A program made the translations under genes and the position numbers. 9,875 bases of DNA from positions 1-9,875 of the forward strand of contig JAKIVA010000072.1 in NCBI GenBank assembly GCA_021647265.1. The letters are read 5' to 3'. The DNA comes from Lutibacter sp. GTDB lineage: Bacteria; Bacteroidota; Bacteroidia; Flavobacteriales; Flavobacteriaceae. Below, in pieces: positions 1 through 6,234 of this stretch (positions within the stretch are counted from its first letter, which is position 1; every line of letters begins with the position of its first letter). The notes beneath the pieces are model-generated. The model was not told the origin of the DNA. It ran no database searches and was given only the letters and a program-made list of their open reading frames with translations.

Positions 1-216
1 TATATTAAAATGATGAATCCAGCTTTAGATAGTGTTAATATAGCTATAGAGCAAAAAAATCAAACATTATTCAAAACCTCTTATATCTTATTAACAAACT
101 CCTGCAACGAATGTCATCTCTTAACTAACTTTGAATACAATATTGTGAAAATACCTGATAGCTCACCTTTTAGCAATCAAGATTTTAAAACTAAAAAATT
201 AATTAAAAAATTATAA
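1..216 (+). CDS. C-terminal end of a CxxCH (haem c-type) protein, 5' partial
   Basis: The frame is open from base 1, so the gene probably starts upstream; the ATG codons at 10 and 13 lie inside a plausible helix and need not be the start. The visible 71 residues contain one C-N-E-C-H motif (codons 103-117), the covalent haem c attachment signature. It is preceded by an amphipathic helix-like stretch (PALDSVNIAIEQ) and followed by a tail with the segment PFSNQDF. A CxxCH close to the C-terminus after helices recalls class II (four-helix, cytochrome c'-like) cytochromes, but the family cannot be fixed from this fragment. The stop is 4 bases before cydA, so the two are very probably co-transcribed. 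If haem is attached, the protein must act outside the cytoplasmic membrane; the signal peptide would lie upstream of the window. A non-haem cysteine protein remains possible. Confidence 0.6.
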   Translation, partial: YIKMMNPALDSVNIAIEQKNQTLFKTSYILLTNSCNECHLLTNFEYNIVKIPDSSPFSNQDFKTKKLIKKL

Positions 217-220
217 CTAT

Positions 221-1552
221 ATGGAAGATATGCTTTTCTACGATAGAATGCAATTTGCTTTTACAATCACTTTTCATTATATATTTCCTCAACTAACCAT
301 GGGGTTATCTTTATTGATAGTTTATTTTAAATGGAAATTCTTAAGAAGTAACATCGAAAAGTATAATTATGCAGCTAAATTTTTAATGAAAATATTTGCT
401 GTTAATTTTACAATGGGAGTAATTACGGGTATTCCTATGGAATTTCAATTTGGTACCAATTGGGCTAAATTTTCGGAATTAACTGGTGGCATCATAGGGC
501 AAACTTTGGCTATGGAAGGTTTGTTTTCGTTCTTTCTAGAATCTTCTTTCTTGGTTCTCTTTATTTTTGGTGAAAAATTATTAGGGCAAAAATTACATTT
601 TTTAGCTGGTTTCTTGGTTTTCTTAGGCTCTTGGGCTAGTGGCTTATTTATTATAGCCACCAATGCCTGGATGCAACACCCAGTAGGTTATGAAATCTTA
701 GATAATGGTAAATTTGTACTTGAAAATTTTTCATCTTTATTTAAAAACCCTTGGCTTTTACCTGCTTTTTTACATAACCAAATGGCTTCCCTAGTTACTT
801 CTTCTTTTGTTGTCGCAAGTATTGGGGCATTCTATATTTTAAGAAATAAAAATATAGAATATGGGAAATTATTTTTAAAAACAGGTGTGATTTTTGGTTT
901 TATAGCTAGTGTACTAGTTGCTTTCCCTACAGGGGACTGGAATGCTAAAAATGTTGTAAAATATCAACCATCTTCTTTTGCTGCAATGGAAGGAATTTTT
1001 CATTCAGAAAAAGGTGGAGCTGAAATTATTCTTATTGGGCAGCCAAATATGATTGAAAAGAAACTAGATAATAAAATTGCTGTACCTAATATTCTAAGTT
1101 TTTTAACATATCAAAATTGGAATACCGAAATTGCTGGTATGGATCAGTTTAAAAAAGAAGAATTACCTAACAACATTCCAATGCTCTACTACTCATATCA
1201 TATTATGGTTGGTTTAGGAACTATTTTTATTGGAGTTATGACCTTATCTATTTTCTTCTTATACAGAAAAAAAATATATCATATTAAATCTTTACTTTGG
1301 TTTATTATGTTTTTAGTGCCTTTTCCATATATCGCAAACTTACTGGGTTGGTATGTTGCTGAATTGGGAAGACAACCCTATTTGGTTTATGGCCTTTTAA
1401 AAACGAGTGAAGGAATTTCTCCAACTGTTTCCTCAGGAAATACACTATTTACCTTATTAGGGTTTATGGGATTGTATTTTTTACTGGGAGTATTATTTTT
1501 AATTTTAATAGGCAAAACTATAAACGACGGTCCTGAACCTAAAAAAATATAA
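221..1552 (+). CDS. cydA: cytochrome bd-type oxidase subunit I (CydA), short Q-loop form
   Basis: This is the catalytic membrane subunit of cytochrome bd, which reduces O2 to water with electrons normally taken from quinol. At 443 residues it is well below the roughly 520 of E. coli CydA because the Q-loop C-terminal insert is missing. Visible landmarks, matched to E. coli numbering from memory: H19 and H185 (E. coli H19, H186) and M329 (M393) as haem ligands; E99 and E107 in LAMEGLFSFFLESSF as proton-path acids; GWYVAELGRQP at 377-386 with the conserved Glu and Arg. In the Q-loop, E257 is kept, but the position of E. coli K252 is Ser252, and E. coli R391 corresponds to His327 (YHIMVG). The protein is highly hydrophobic with about nine membrane spans. 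The start at 221 puts H19 at its canonical position. It lies 4 bases after the CxxCH gene and 3 bases before cydB, which indicates an operon. Confidence 0.95.
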   Translation: MEDMLFYDRMQFAFTITFHYIFPQLTMGLSLLIVYFKWKFLRSNIEKYNYAAKFLMKIFAVNFTMGVITGIPMEFQFGTNWAKFSELTGGIIGQTLAMEGLFSFFLESSFLVLFIFGEKLLGQKLHFLAGFLVFLGSWASGLFIIATNAWMQHPVGYEILDNGKFVLENFSSLFKNPWLLPAFLHNQMASLVTSSFVVASIGAFYILRNKNIEYGKLFLKTGVIFGFIASVLVAFPTGDWNAKNVVKYQPSSFAAMEGIFHSEKGGAEIILIGQPNMIEKKLDNKIAVPNILSFLTYQNWNTEIAGMDQFKKEELPNNIPMLYYSYHIMVGLGTIFIGVMTLSIFFLYRKKIYHIKSLLWFIMFLVPFPYIANLLGWYVAELGRQPYLVYGLLKTSEGISPTVSSGNTLFTLLGFMGLYFLLGVLFLILIGKTINDGPEPKKI

Positions 1553-1555
1553 CTT

Positions 1556-2629
1556 ATGGAAATATATTGGTATCTTATTATTGCAATTATTTTAGCTGTC
1601 TTTTTTGTATTAGATGGCTATGATTTTGGTGTTGGAATTATTCATTTATTTTTAGCTAAAAAAGAAAAAGATAAAAAAGTTATTTCTAAATCTGCTGGTC
1701 TTTTTTGGGATTCTAATGAAGTTTGGCTTGTTGCGGCTGGTGGAATGCTTTTTATGGCTTTTCCTACCTTTTATGCCGCTGTTTTTAGTGGCTTCTATCT
1801 CCCTTTAATAATTGTTTTGTGGCTTATAATTTTTAGAGCTATTGGCCTTGAATTTAGAAATAAATTTAATTATCAAATGTGGACTGCTATATGGGATAAA
1901 GCTTTTGGAGTTTCAAGTTTATTATTAGCACTTTTTTTTGGTATTGCCTTAGGAAATATTGTTCGAGGTGTTAATTTAGGAGGTGTTGAAAATGGCTTGT
2001 CAATTTATGAGAAGCATTACTTTTTCTTACCGCTATGGAACAGTAGCTTTAGCCCTTTAAGTGAAAATCCGGGTGTTATTGACTGGTTTACAATTATTAT
2101 TGGACTCATTTCTGTAATCACGTTATCAATTCACGGAGCAGCTTGGATTATTCTGAAAACCAATTCATCTATTAATCACAAACTTAAATCAGTTATATTT
2201 AAATTAAATATTATACTTTTAATATTAACTATTTTTTCATTGATTATTTGGCAAAATATTAATCCCAATTCATTTAATAATTTTATTGATAAACCATACT
2301 TAATTGTATTCCCTCTACTCTATTTTACAGGAATAATAGGTTTGTTTTTCAGTAAAAAAATAACAAAGGATATTTATCGTTTTTTGTTTTCTACTTCCAT
2401 AATATTGGGAGGTATAACTTCTTCTTTAGCTTCATTATTTCCTGTGATTTTACCCACAACTAACAATGTAAATGAGTCGCTTACTATATACAATACGGCT
2501 GCGTCTAAATATGGCTTATCAGTAGCATTAACTTGGGGTATTATTGGTATTATTCTTATTATTGTTTATGCAATTGTTCAAAAAAGGTTTATGGCTGGAA
2601 AAATTGATGGAATGGATTATGGTCATTAA
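1556..2629 (+). CDS. cydB: cytochrome bd-type oxidase subunit II (CydB)
   Basis: This is the structural partner of CydA in the bd oxidase; it forms a pseudo-symmetric membrane heterodimer and stabilises the haem d site. The 357-residue length is normal for CydB. Family motifs visible are FVLDGYDFGVG at 17-27 in the first membrane helix, WDSNEVWLVAAGG at 51-63 (matching the E. coli W57-D58 region), FRAIGLEFR at 93-101 and HGAAW at 193-197. There are about eight to nine hydrophobic spans. It begins 3 bases after the cydA stop, so the two are surely translated from one mRNA. No cydX-like short ORF follows: the next 89 bases up to the permease are non-coding. No cydC/cydD assembly transporter genes are in the window. 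Confidence 0.95.
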   Translation: MEIYWYLIIAIILAVFFVLDGYDFGVGIIHLFLAKKEKDKKVISKSAGLFWDSNEVWLVAAGGMLFMAFPTFYAAVFSGFYLPLIIVLWLIIFRAIGLEFRNKFNYQMWTAIWDKAFGVSSLLLALFFGIALGNIVRGVNLGGVENGLSIYEKHYFFLPLWNSSFSPLSENPGVIDWFTIIIGLISVITLSIHGAAWIILKTNSSINHKLKSVIFKLNIILLILTIFSLIIWQNINPNSFNNFIDKPYLIVFPLLYFTGIIGLFFSKKITKDIYRFLFSTSIILGGITSSLASLFPVILPTTNNVNESLTIYNTAASKYGLSVALTWGIIGIILIIVYAIVQKRFMAGKIDGMDYGH

Positions 2630-2718
2630 AAAATAGATTGTCAATAATATTTTATTTAAAATCTTTAGACCCAACATCTTAAGTTCACAGCGTTTCTTAC
2701 ATAAATACAAATTAAAAT
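2630..2718. other. 89-base spacer between cydB and the permease gene
   Basis: This is non-coding and A/T-rich. It contains a small inverted repeat (arms ATTTTA and TAAAAT, 2649-2662) that is too A/T-rich and too short to call a terminator, and no clean TAnnTTTG promoter. Whether the permease is read through from cydAB or has its own promoter cannot be decided from sequence alone. Confidence 0.4.
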
Positions 2719-4014
2719 ATGAAATCAAAAAAAATAGGATTAAGAGAAGCTATATCTATAGGTATTGGAGGTATGGTTGGAGGTGGTATATTTGCAGTTT
2801 TAGGTTTAGCAGTTTCTCTAGGTAAAGGAGGCACACCCATTTCTTTTTTAATTGCAGGAGTAATTGCCCTAATTACATCATACAGTTACGTAAAACTATC
2901 ACTTGCTTTCCCTGACAGAGGTGGAACTGTTAAATTTATCAATCAAGGATTTGGAAAGGGTATTTTTAGTGGAGGTATTAATAATTTACTTTGGGTTAGT
3001 TATATTATTATGCTTTCTCTTTATGCCTCAGCTTTTGGATCCTATGCTCCTAACCTATTCAAATTAACTAGTGATAACTTTCTAAACACTCATATAGCTA
3101 CTACTGCAATAGTTATTTATGCAACAATTATTAATTATTACAGCATTAAAGTTGTTGGAAAAATAGAATCTTATGCAGTAATTATTAAATTAATTATTTT
3201 AATCTCATTTGTATTTATTGGTGCCTATGGACTTTTTTCAAATCCAAACTTAAGTCAATTAGCTGTTACTAATTGGGAATCTCCTCTAAAATTATTAACA
3301 GCAGGAATGGTTATTTTTGTTGCCTATGAGGGGTTTGAGCTTATTGCAAATGCAGCGCCAGATATTATAAATCCAACAAAAAACATTCCTAAAGCTTACT
3401 ATTATTCAGTAATTTTTGTCATTATTTTATATATTGTCATTGCAATCATTACCGTTGGTTCTTTACCATTTAGCAAAATTGCAACGGCACAAGATTATGT
3501 TTTAGCTGAAGCTGCAAAACCTATGCTTGGTAAGGTTGGATTTACAATTATTACACTTGCTGCTCTTATTTCAACCTTTTCTGCAATAAACGCATCATTA
3601 TATGGAGGAAGTAGAGTTAGCTATGAAATTGCTGAAGATGATGAGCTACCACATGAATTAACAAGCAAATTATGGAACCAACCTGTAGGCTTAATTATAA
3701 CATCAATTACCACCATTATTATAGCAAATACCTTAAATTTAGAAAGTATATCAACGGCTGGAAGTGTGGGATTTTTATTTATTTTCGCAATGGTAAACTA
3801 TGTAGGATTTAAATTACATAAAGATATCAAAGCCACAAAAGTAATTCCTTTCTTAGGATTTACACTTTGTTTAATTGCTATGATCGTTTTAATTATACAG
3901 CAATATTCAACAAATAAAACAGGAGTTTTAATTTCTGCTAGTATTATTATACTCTGTTTTTTTATAGAATTTTTCTATAAAAAAACCGAATCAAACAAGA
4001 ATAAGCAACTGTAA
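2719..4014 (+). CDS. APC-superfamily amino-acid permease
   Basis: This is a predicted secondary transporter of the amino acid-polyamine-organocation superfamily, acting in the cytoplasmic membrane. The 431-residue product starts with the hallmark unwound helix 1 (GIGGMVGGGIFAVLG, 15-29), whose glycines bind the substrate backbone. About twelve hydrophobic segments follow. The segment AVIIKLIILISF (153-164) resembles helix 5 of the archaeal proton-coupled transporter ApcT, placing K157 where ApcT has the lysine that replaces the sodium site. By analogy proton coupling rather than sodium coupling is suggested; this rests on remembered similarity and not on an alignment. Helix 6 carries VAYEGFELIANAAPDI (201-216), also typical of the family. 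The C-terminus is short, charged and cytoplasmic. The substrate cannot be read from sequence. It stands 89 bases after cydB with no evident functional link. Confidence 0.85.
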   Translation: MKSKKIGLREAISIGIGGMVGGGIFAVLGLAVSLGKGGTPISFLIAGVIALITSYSYVKLSLAFPDRGGTVKFINQGFGKGIFSGGINNLLWVSYIIMLSLYASAFGSYAPNLFKLTSDNFLNTHIATTAIVIYATIINYYSIKVVGKIESYAVIIKLIILISFVFIGAYGLFSNPNLSQLAVTNWESPLKLLTAGMVIFVAYEGFELIANAAPDIINPTKNIPKAYYYSVIFVIILYIVIAIITVGSLPFSKIATAQDYVLAEAAKPMLGKVGFTIITLAALISTFSAINASLYGGSRVSYEIAEDDELPHELTSKLWNQPVGLIITSITTIIIANTLNLESISTAGSVGFLFIFAMVNYVGFKLHKDIKATKVIPFLGFTLCLIAMIVLIIQQYSTNKTGVLISASIIILCFFIEFFYKKTESNKNKQL

Positions 4015-4061
4015 ATTCAATTAAAAAATAGTCTCTGAGTAAATATAATTATTTAGACATT

Positions 4062-4097
4062 TAATTTAAGAGATAGTTATAATTTAAGAGGTAGTTA
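4062..4097. repeat. 18-bp direct tandem repeat, two copies
   Basis: Copy 1 (4062-4079, TAATTTAAGAGATAGTTA) and copy 2 (4080-4097, TAATTTAAGAGGTAGTTA) abut exactly and differ at one base. The repeat lies about 110 bases upstream of the cold-shock promoter. It may be a slippage duplication or a pair of binding sites spaced by under two helical turns. Confidence 0.85.
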
Positions 4098-4209
4098 ACA
4101 CCTTAATTTTAAACAATTAACCTTATCTAAATTGTAAGACTATAAAGGTTATAAAAACTCAGAAGTGTTAATTTTTTTATAAAATTATGAGTTTATAATA
4201 TAAAAACAC

Positions 4210-4217
4210 TACATTTG
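4210..4217 (+). promoter_or_regulatory. Bacteroidota -7 promoter element of the cold-shock gene
   Basis: TACATTTG is an exact match to the Bacteroidota consensus TAnnTTTG. It sits 29 bases upstream of the ATG at 4247, giving a predicted transcript start near 4222-4226 and a short leader of about 20-25 bases. No clear TTG -33 element is present at the expected distance (about 4187-4191), so the upstream half is weak or regulator-dependent. Confidence 0.7.
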
Positions 4218-4246
4218 CAACTAATATAATTTTTAATTTTAATAAA

Positions 4247-4438
4247 ATGAGTAAAGGAACAGTAAAATTCTTCAATGAAACTAAAGGATTTGGATTTATT
4301 AGTGAAGAAGGTTCAAACAAAGAACATTTTGTACACATTTCTGGTTTAATCGATGAAATACGTGAAGGTGATGAAGTAGAATTCGATTTAAGCGAAGGTA
4401 GAAAAGGTTTAAACGCAGTAAACGTAAAAGTAATTTAA
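4247..4438 (+). CDS. cold-shock domain protein (CspA family)
   Basis: This is a small single-stranded nucleic-acid-binding protein of the OB fold, acting as an RNA chaperone in the cytoplasm. The 63-residue product is a lone cold-shock domain. GTVKFFN (4-10) forms strand 1, KGFGFI (13-18) is the RNP1 motif, and HFVHIS (27-32) is RNP2, with His in place of the first residue of the usual VFVH pattern. REGDEVEF (39-46) and GLNAVNV (54-60) are the expected later strands. Phe8 takes the place of the Trp that E. coli CspA has in strand 1. The gene has its own promoter upstream and an intrinsic terminator 29 bases after the stop, so it is monocistronic. The leader is short, unlike the long regulatory leader of E. 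coli cspA, so it may be constitutive rather than cold-induced. Confidence 0.95.
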   Translation: MSKGTVKFFNETKGFGFISEEGSNKEHFVHISGLIDEIREGDEVEFDLSEGRKGLNAVNVKVI

Positions 4439-4466
4439 TATATATATATTACCTTATTTTCGAAGT

Positions 4467-4497
4467 AAAAGCCTATCAAATTTGATAGGCTTTTTTT
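4467..4497 (+). terminator. intrinsic terminator after the cold-shock gene
   Basis: The arms GCCTATC (4471-4477) and GATAGGC (4484-4490) enclose AAATTT. The stem is extended by AAAA before (4467-4470) and TTTT after, and is followed by seven T (4491-4497). The flanking A-run means the hairpin could also work on the opposite strand, but no reverse-strand gene exists here to use it. Confidence 0.92.
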
Positions 4498-4552
4498 ATG
4501 TTATTAACTTTACTTTATCTAATTTCATTTTTTATTTATTATAATTTAAAAT

Positions 4553-5824
4553 ATGTTAAATCATACTATCAAAATAGCCTACCTACTATTAATTGTATTT
4601 ATGATAACTTCCTGTGGAACAGCACATAAAATTAAACGTAATTTTAAAAAAAGTTATAAAGAAATTTCTTATTTCAAAGGCTTTGTATTGTACAATCCTA
4701 AAATTAAAAAAGAGCTTATAAATTACAATGGTGAAAAATATTTCACCCCTGCTTCAAACACCAAATTATTTACTTTTTACACCGCATACAAAACACTAAA
4801 AGATTCTGTTTCAAGTTTAGCTTATTACAAAACACAGGATTCATTAATTATAAAAGGAACTGCAGATCCATCATTACTATACGGATTTGATAGTTCAAAA
4901 ATAATTGATTTTTTAAAGAATGAAACGAATAGCATTTATTTATTAGATGAATACATTGATGAAGCACCTTATGGAAGTGGATGGGCTTGGGGTGATTATC
5001 AATATTATTATATGCCTGAGAAAAATTTATTTCCTATTTATGGAAATATTGTAAAATTTTCAATAGTTGATAGTTTAATTAATGTAAATCCTACTTATTT
5101 TAAACAAAAAATAACAGTTTTAGATGCTACCACCATTGCTAGAGAGCTTACAAAAAATATATTCTATATAGAAAAAGACAACACACAGGGAAATGAAGTT
5201 CCTTTTATTACATCTAATCAATTAACAGCTAAATTATTAAGTGAAGTTATTCAAAAAAATATTACTGTAATTCCAACTTCAAAAAAATACAATTTTAAAA
5301 TTTTAAAAGGAGGTAGTTATAATAACTTATATAAACAAATGCTTGTTGTAAGTGATAATTTTATTGCCGAACAATTAATGTTACAAGTATCAAAAGAAGT
5401 TACTAATTCTTATAATGTTAAATTAGCTATTGAGTATTCTTTAGCCAATTACTTGTCCAATTTACCTCAAAAGCCACGTTGGGTAGACGGTTCTGGATTA
5501 TCTCGATATAATTTATTTTCTCCAAACGATTTTATTTTCTTATTAGAAAAAATGCTGAATGAAATTCCTCAGCAACAGCTATTAAGTTACTTTCCTGTTG
5601 GTGGAGAATCTGGCACCTTAAAAAATTGGTATGGAAATAACAAACCATTTGTATTTGCAAAATCGGGGTCTCTATCTAATAATTACAATTTAAGTGGCTA
5701 TTTGATAACTAAAAAAGGCACATTACTTATTTTTAGTTATATGAACAATCACTACAAAATTAAAACTTCAGAAGTTAAAAGTAATATGGAAAGAACATTG
5801 AAATTAATTTATAATCATTATTAA
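4553..5824 (+). CDS. S13-family D-alanyl-D-alanine carboxypeptidase (PBP4 type), lipoprotein form
   Basis: This is a predicted penicillin-binding protein that trims or cuts peptidoglycan peptides in the periplasm (DD-carboxypeptidase/endopeptidase). The 423-residue product starts with a lipoprotein signal peptide: positive and hydrophobic residues to 17, then lipobox I-T-S-C with C21 as the lipidated residue. The three active-site motifs appear in order: SNTK at 68-71 (SxxK, catalytic S68) in TPASNTKLF, SDN at 267-269 (SxN) in VVSDNFIAEQ, and KSG at 370-372 (the KTG box, with Ser for Thr). The conserved DGSGLSRYN lies at 312-320. The gap of about 200 residues between SxxK and SxN means the PBP4-type inserted domains are present, somewhat smaller than in E. 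coli PBP4. The gene stands alone between the cold-shock terminator and a 410-base spacer. The E. coli homologue is dacB; exact activity (carboxypeptidase or endopeptidase) cannot be told. Confidence 0.88.
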   Translation: MLNHTIKIAYLLLIVFMITSCGTAHKIKRNFKKSYKEISYFKGFVLYNPKIKKELINYNGEKYFTPASNTKLFTFYTAYKTLKDSVSSLAYYKTQDSLIIKGTADPSLLYGFDSSKIIDFLKNETNSIYLLDEYIDEAPYGSGWAWGDYQYYYMPEKNLFPIYGNIVKFSIVDSLINVNPTYFKQKITVLDATTIARELTKNIFYIEKDNTQGNEVPFITSNQLTAKLLSEVIQKNITVIPTSKKYNFKILKGGSYNNLYKQMLVVSDNFIAEQLMLQVSKEVTNSYNVKLAIEYSLANYLSNLPQKPRWVDGSGLSRYNLFSPNDFIFLLEKMLNEIPQQQLLSYFPVGGESGTLKNWYGNNKPFVFAKSGSLSNNYNLSGYLITKKGTLLIFSYMNNHYKIKTSEVKSNMERTLKLIYNHY

Positions 5825-5989
5825 AGTTTTATAAAATTCTTCTTCTGAAGCAAAACCTAACATTTATCATATAATTTTCCAAATTAACTTTATAATTTTA
5901 ATTGTTAAAGTTATTAATAATTAAAATATCTCTAAAAAATCATTTTTTTTAACCCCAGTGTTAAAAGTAACTTGATTTTACCTTTTGTG

Positions 5990-6007
5990 ATTTACATTTT
6001 TGTAAAT
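5990..6007. repeat. inverted repeat ATTTACA-TTTT-TGTAAAT
   Basis: Two perfect 7-bp arms (5990-5996 and 6001-6007) are separated by four T. The symmetry and size suit a dimeric regulator's operator. The site lies about 230 bases before the first zinc-ribbon gene and just downstream of a weak -7-like sequence. It could equally be chance in A/T-rich DNA. Confidence 0.45.
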
Positions 6008-6166
6008 AAAAGGATGATTCAAACTCATTATACTCTCTCAAAAATTTGATTTTTTACAATTAAATATGAGTATTTATATGAAAAAAATTAAACCTATCTC
6101 TCCTCTCATTATTTTATAATATTTCAAAACTGAGTAGAAAAATTAACCCCTATACAATAAGAAACT

Positions 6167-6182
6167 GATAGGTAGATAGGTA
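6167..6182. repeat. 8-bp tandem repeat, GATAGGTA twice
   Basis: Two exact abutting copies of GATAGGTA lie 52 bases before the start codon of the 799-residue protein, so the repeat probably falls within the leader or the core promoter region. Confidence 0.6.
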
Positions 6183-6234
6183 ATTCAAAAAGGCTAATAA
6201 ATACTGTTATTTAAAGTAAATAAAACTCAATAAT

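Larger units (their letters stand above)
4015..4246. other. 232-base spacer before the cold-shock gene
   Basis: This is non-coding on both strands as far as can be seen. It contains an A/T-rich inverted repeat (TAAATA at 4040-4045, TATTTA at 4050-4055) without a T-tract, an 18-bp tandem duplication (4062-4097) and the cold-shock promoter (4210-4217). No convincing terminator for the permease gene was found. Confidence 0.5.
5825..6234. other. 410-base non-coding region upstream of the zinc-ribbon gene set
   Basis: No gene is supported here. It contains a 7-bp inverted repeat (5990-6007), an 8-bp tandem repeat (6167-6182) and a short hairpin (CTTC-TTCT-GAAG, 5839-5850) without a T-tract. Imperfect -7-like sequences occur (TACCTTTTG at 5979-5987; AAAATTTG at 6041-6048), but none fits the TAnnTTTG consensus exactly. 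The promoter of the downstream genes is expected somewhere in this stretch. Confidence 0.5.

Noticed and set aside
445..663. 72-codon reverse-strand open frame inside cydA
   Set aside because: It lies fully within a well-supported gene, and its Lys/Pro/Asn-rich product has no recognisable domain; it is a shadow frame.
2630..2718. A cydX-like short gene after cydB
   Set aside because: No short membrane-peptide frame is present in this spacer on the + strand.
2528..2728. 66-codon reverse-strand frame spanning the cydB end and the spacer
   Set aside because: Low-complexity Asn/Ile-rich product, mostly antisense to cydB, with no promoter.
4031..4058. GTCT...AGAC with inner TAAATA/TATTTA, considered as a permease terminator
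   Set aside because: The two stems compete for the same base, are A/T-rich and lack a T-tract.
5839..5850. CTTC-TTCT-GAAG hairpin after the S13 peptidase gene, considered as a terminator
   Set aside because: The stem is only 4 bp and no T-tract follows.
6066..6119. 17-codon frame (MSIYMKKIKPIS...) in the long spacer, considered as a leader peptide
   Set aside because: No terminator or attenuator hairpin follows it, and such short frames are expected by chance in A/T-rich DNA.
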